Positions 32,503-35,412 of a DNA stretch of 35,412 bases are shown piece after piece. A program made the position numbers and the translations under genes. How positions within the stretch are numbered: position 1 is the first letter of the stretch; the number at the start of each line of letters is the position of its first letter. The stretch comes from CAYGUK01 sp964352985 (lineage in GTDB: Bacteria; Pseudomonadota; Gammaproteobacteria; JAHCLG01). The notes beneath the pieces are model-generated. The model had not been told where the DNA came from. It was given only the letters and a program-made list of their open reading frames with translations, and made no database searches. Where the stretch lies: contig CAYGUK010000035.1 of assembly GCA_964352985.1 (NCBI GenBank), positions 1-35,412 on the forward strand. Reading direction: 5' to 3'.

Positions 32503-32886
32503 TTAACTGAAGCTCGTCACACCACTGATACCACCAACACCAGAAGTACTATTGAATAATGTCTTACCGACGACACCAAATATTGTTGGTAAGAAAATTA
32601 GTGCTGCTGCTATAAAAATTAACGCAATTGGTGTTCCAATTGGTATTTGAGTTGGATTATCTTTATGAGCTTTAAATTTCAAAATGGCGCCAATCGCAAA
32701 TCCCATACCAGCGATATATGAACCGGCTGTAATTAATTTAGCGAGTTCACCAAAGTTAGAAACAATTTCTGATGCAACACCACTCAGGTTAGTTGCTGCG
32801 TAAACAGAAGATACTTGGAAAAAGACAATTACTGTCAAAAAGGCAGTGATTATTTTTGTTCGTATCGTATTAAGAATTTTCATCAT
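32503..32886 (-). CDS. icmD: Type IVB secretion membrane protein IcmD/DotP
   Basis: A protein of about 127 residues. The start is placed at ATG 32886, behind GGGAG at 5 bases (the next ATG, 32883, is equally possible). An N-terminal leader (ending SSVYAA) is followed by two hydrophobic segments (about 50-68 and 83-103) around a KFKAHKDNPTQIP loop. This loop, the LxGxxYxxG-like start of the first helix and the PTIFG end are shared with IcmC next door, so the two are paralogous parts of the Dot/Icm envelope. It sits between icmC and icmJ, in the Legionella order. Confidence 0.9.
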   Translation of the reverse strand: MMKILNTIRTKIITAFLTVIVFFQVSSVYAATNLSGVASEIVSNFGELAKLITAGSYIAGMGFAIGAILKFKAHKDNPTQIPIGTPIALIFIAAALIFLPTIFGVVGKTLFNSTSGVGGISGVTSFS

Positions 32887-32939
32887 ATTTACTCCCATGA
32901 ATCTATCGATTAAACCTAGTTAGTTAATGTTAGTTATAG

Positions 32940-33488
32940 TTAAGACACAGTTATGCCAATTGTTCCTTTTAAGACATCAGCAAATCCTACAACATTAATT
33001 GCAAGAATTCCTCCGATTATATGTGTCATCGCCTTACCAAAAGCGCCTTGTGGAGATTGTTGGCCACTGAAACCAGAAATCATCCAAACCCCTCTCACAA
33101 AAGCAATTGCACCAATCAGCTGAACAATCTGGACAATAACGCCTTCGATACCGTACCAAGATGTGTAGTCAGTCGATTGATAGGCCAACGGACTTGGATC
33201 GCGCTGACCAAAAAATGTTTCTAAACCAATATGATATACTCTAGGGAAAAACATTAACAAGCCCCCAACTAGAAAAAGTATCATTGGTTTAAATAAACTA
33301 GTTTGAGATGCCATCATTGAGCGCATTTCACCGTATTCTTTGAGTTTATAAACGCCTTTTAAGCAAAAAGCAAAACCTGCTAAATAAGCAGTTGCGGTAA
33401 TTAATGCATTTAGCTCTGGTATATTCGATACCAGACTTGACATCATTGTTTGTAGACTTGGAAAATCGGCTGGTAATAAAATTAGCAT
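32940..33488 (-). CDS. icmC: Type IVB secretion membrane protein IcmC/DotE
   Basis: A 182-residue inner-membrane component of the Dot/Icm system with about four hydrophobic segments (about 28-46, 68-86, 112-135 and 150-172). The N-terminal half (ITATAYLAGFAFCLKGVYKLKEYGE...FKPMILFLVGGLLMFFP, not quoted in full) aligns by eye with IcmD, while the C-terminal half adds two helices and the loop FSGQQSPQGAFGKAM. The ATG at 33488 has no close ribosome site; the best purine stretch is 15 bases away. It lies 22 bases after icmG and 53 bases before icmD. Confidence 0.9.
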   Translation of the reverse strand: MLILLPADFPSLQTMMSSLVSNIPELNALITATAYLAGFAFCLKGVYKLKEYGEMRSMMASQTSLFKPMILFLVGGLLMFFPRVYHIGLETFFGQRDPSPLAYQSTDYTSWYGIEGVIVQIVQLIGAIAFVRGVWMISGFSGQQSPQGAFGKAMTHIIGGILAINVVGFADVLKGTIGITVS

Positions 33489-33510
33489 AATGTTGTCATC
33501 AACCTCATTA

Positions 33511-34251
33511 CTATGAATCGTTAAGAGAAAAATTAATATTTATTCCATCCTTTGTTGTCACGGATCCAGATACCGGATCAATAGCAACAACTTCTCCAAC
33601 ACCAGGAATATAACTCCCTGGTCTAACGGTTATCGTTTGACCTTGTGGTCCCAATATCCATGCACGATTAGGAATTACTGCGTAAACTTGGTATTGTTGA
33701 CGAACACGGCCTTGTATTCGGTTTTGACGTTCTTGTATTCGTTGGCGTTCAATATTTGCCTGATGGTCGATAAATTGTTCTAATTGCCTAATAGTATAGC
33801 TTAATCTATTAATAGTTTCTTGTATATTGTACAATTTTCTATTTATATTTTCCATATTTGATTGCAATTGTTGTACCCTAAGTTGGTGATTTTGGGTATT
33901 AATATGCAATGTCCGTAAATTTTGATGAATAGTTCCATTATTATTATGTGGCACATTGTTATTAGTATGCTGAGACTGTGTACTTTGTATATGCTTGGTT
34001 GATTGTTGCGTTGTTGTAGTATGGTGAGTAGCCGTATTATGACTTGAACGATGTTCAATCGCATTTAGCACTTTAAAGACTACATATAATATTACAACAA
34101 TCCCAATTATTGCTAATAGTCCCTTTTTAGCAAGTATATTTTTTACTAATCCATTAAGTGGATTTTGCTTTTTGACAGGATATGCTTCTCCAAAATTCTC
34201 TTCTGAATAATTATATTCATCACTGTCTTTTGTTTCAGGTTCGAGTGCCAT
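33511..34251 (-). CDS. icmG: Type IVB secretion protein IcmG/DotF
   Basis: A 246-residue bitopic inner-membrane protein of the Dot/Icm core. An acidic cytoplasmic N-terminus (1-48) leads to one membrane helix (GLLAIIGIVVILYVVFKVL, about 44-63). Next come a His/Thr/Gln/Asn-rich low-complexity stretch (70-110), a periplasmic coiled coil (about 113-180) and a small C-terminal beta domain (VYAVIPNRAWILGPQG...INFS). This matches the DotF layout. AAGGAG lies 8 bases before the ATG at 34251. It starts 26 bases after the icmE stop. Confidence 0.92.
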   Translation of the reverse strand: MALEPETKDSDEYNYSEENFGEAYPVKKQNPLNGLVKNILAKKGLLAIIGIVVILYVVFKVLNAIEHRSSHNTATHHTTTTQQSTKHIQSTQSQHTNNNVPHNNNGTIHQNLRTLHINTQNHQLRVQQLQSNMENINRKLYNIQETINRLSYTIRQLEQFIDHQANIERQRIQERQNRIQGRVRQQYQVYAVIPNRAWILGPQGQTITVRPGSYIPGVGEVVAIDPVSGSVTTKDGININFSLNDS

Positions 34252-34277
34252 TTAATCACTCCTTAGTTAATTTATAT

Positions 34278-35393
34278 CTAACCAGCCGATTGATTAGCTA
34301 CGTCTTGTAAAAATAACAATCCAACACTAGTCCCAGATTTTACGTATACAGTAGGATTTCGTGTGAACTCACTACTTAAAACACTACTATAACGTTGTCC
34401 CACCTGACCTAGAGCGTAAGCAATTTTCTGTTTACCGTTTAAAGGTGGGAATGTATTAATTGATAAACCATTTGGTGTGATAGTGGTAGTAGCACCGGAC
34501 TGTGATAAGGCTTGTGCGTATCCTTCAACAAAAGCTGAGGCAAATAATGTACCATAACGGATTAAGTAATGATGATCAGTCCAAGAGGATAATGCAGTGC
34601 GCGCAGTATTAGGATCAATCGCAACAACATTAACACTTATACTATGATGGACTGATTGAATCTCCATTGTGTTGAAAGTTATCGTTACTTTATCTTGGCC
34701 TCCAGGAGGAACAAATCTTCCAATAAATTCGGCACCTTTATAATGACCAGATACAACTCTCGCTAACACTGGACCAGGTTGATCACTATTAATAGAAGTA
34801 ATAAGAGAAGCAAACAATATTGTACCTGCTTTGATCATCATTTTTGGTTCAATTCGTCTTATTGAATCACCCGCTAATTCTGGATGAGCTCCACCAGCAC
34901 CACCACCAGCAAATCCACCTGTTTCGAGACTGCTATTTCCTGCTCCATTTCCTTCACCAGCTTGAGCTTCTTTTGGTGGCTTGCCCTCAGCATATTGTTG
35001 TTGTGGCGGGGGCATCCAAGCTGCAAACAATTGGGTAGCTTGTGTAGACATCGCAGTTTGAATAGCAGCAGCTTCCTGTTGTAATTGCTGTTGATTTAAC
35101 TGTGCCAATTGTCGTTGCCTGATCCTATTTAACTGTCCTTGAACAGAACTAGCAGAATTTAAACCACCATCACCGCCTGGTGCATTGAAATCAGAGTCGT
35201 TTAATCCTCCAGATCCATTTAGACCATTGTTGTTCGCTAATCCTGAACCTAGATTTCCACTACCTAATCCGTTCGCACCCGCGCCTTGACCATTTGCACC
35301 ATTACCTAAACCGTTCGCACCCGAACCTTGACCATTCGCACCACCAGTAGATGATCCAAATAAACCAGAACCATGCACATGAGCGCCAGTAGC
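34278..35393 (-). CDS. icmE: Type IVB secretion core protein IcmE/DotG, C-terminal part (cut by window end)
   Basis: The C-terminal roughly 370 residues of the VirB10-like channel protein of the Dot/Icm core complex; the N-terminus lies beyond the window. The last 200 residues form the VirB10/TrbI-like domain, recognisable from PKMMIKAGTILFASLITSIN, VSGHYKGAEFIG, the DPNTARTAL segment, FASAFVEGYAQAL and the final SGTSVGLLFLQDV. Before it are a Gln-rich helix (RQRQLAQLNQQQLQQEA) and an N-terminal Gly/Asn repeat region of units such as GANGLGNGANGQG. An in-frame TAA at 35394-35396 lies in adapter-like end sequence and is probably not biological. The reading frame is otherwise intact. Confidence 0.92.
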   Translation of the reverse strand, partial: ATGAHVHGSGLFGSSTGGANGQGSGANGLGNGANGQGAGANGLGSGNLGSGLANNNGLNGSGGLNDSDFNAPGGDGGLNSASSVQGQLNRIRQRQLAQLNQQQLQQEAAAIQTAMSTQATQLFAAWMPPPQQQYAEGKPPKEAQAGEGNGAGNSSLETGGFAGGGAGGAHPELAGDSIRRIEPKMMIKAGTILFASLITSINSDQPGPVLARVVSGHYKGAEFIGRFVPPGGQDKVTITFNTMEIQSVHHSISVNVVAIDPNTARTALSSWTDHHYLIRYGTLFASAFVEGYAQALSQSGATTTITPNGLSINTFPPLNGKQKIAYALGQVGQRYSSVLSSEFTRNPTVYVKSGTSVGLLFLQDVANQSAG

Positions 35394-35412
35394 TTATACA
35401 CATCACCCAGCA
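35393..35412. other. Adapter-like sequence at the scaffold end
   Basis: CTTATACACATC (35393-35404) equals 12 consecutive bases of the Tn5/Nextera mosaic end as I remember it, and the following 8 bases do not continue the icmE repeat. It also introduces the only stop in the icmE frame. Best read as untrimmed library sequence at a contig end. Confidence 0.5.

Noticed and set aside
34844..35084. Plus-strand His/Gln/Ser-rich ORFs opposite icmE
   Set aside because: They arise from the Gly/Gln repeat codons of icmE read on the other strand.
1..35412. CRISPR array, insertion sequences, phage or integron elements
   Set aside because: No regularly spaced direct repeats, transposase, integrase or recombination-site signatures were seen; the only tandem repeats are protein-coding (coiled coil, LRR, IcmE Gly/Asn).

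Overview
The window looks like chromosomal DNA of an AT-rich, host-associated gammaproteobacterium of the order Legionellales. The main evidence is a run of Dot/Icm type IVB secretion genes (icmE, icmG, icmC, icmD, icmJ, icmB on the minus strand; icmH/dotU and icmF on the plus strand), plus an LbtU-like outer-membrane porin and the gammaproteobacterial housekeeping order aroQ-accB-accC / prmA-dusB-fis-purH / purD. Genus cannot be settled from the sequence. A run of 10 N at 12196-12205 marks a scaffold gap, and the last ~20 bases look like adapter-derived sequence, so the window is probably a draft scaffold running to a contig end.

Layout. (1) 1-3700: a site-2-type membrane protease, a small unknown protein, an exported thermonuclease-fold protein, an exported MsrA, a small secreted unknown and a LexA-type repressor. 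(2) 3.7-8.7 kb: a 1207-residue exported protein that is almost entirely one unbroken heptad coiled coil, followed by an LbtU-like beta-barrel, probably in one transcript. (3) 8.9-12.2 kb: aroQ-accB-accC (aromatic and fatty-acid synthesis) with a membrane fatty-acid desaturase appended. (4) 12.2-14.2 kb, minus strand: a 443-residue unknown protein ending in the prenylation-type CaaX box CVLL, a good candidate for a translocated effector, and a surface-antigen-like lipoprotein. (5) 14.2-22.4 kb: prmA-dusB-fis-purH, then an accessory stretch (Cys/His-rich small lipoprotein, small membrane protein, LuxR-type regulator, exported leucine-rich-repeat protein), then purD. (6) 22.5-35.4 kb: a small unknown ORF, icmH-icmF, a class A beta-lactamase, then convergent rlpA-like and icmB-icmJ-icmD-icmC-icmG-icmE, with icmE cut by the window end.

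How it fits together: conserved core operons are split by lineage-specific genes encoding exported, surface or host-directed products, and lie next to the secretion machinery that could deliver some of them. IcmE, IcmG, IcmC and IcmD are envelope parts of that machine, IcmB and IcmJ belong to its cytoplasmic ATPase/coupling side, and IcmH-IcmF stabilise it in the inner membrane. No tRNA, rRNA, CRISPR array, insertion sequence or phage gene was seen. No gene-free stretch exceeds about 240 bases.
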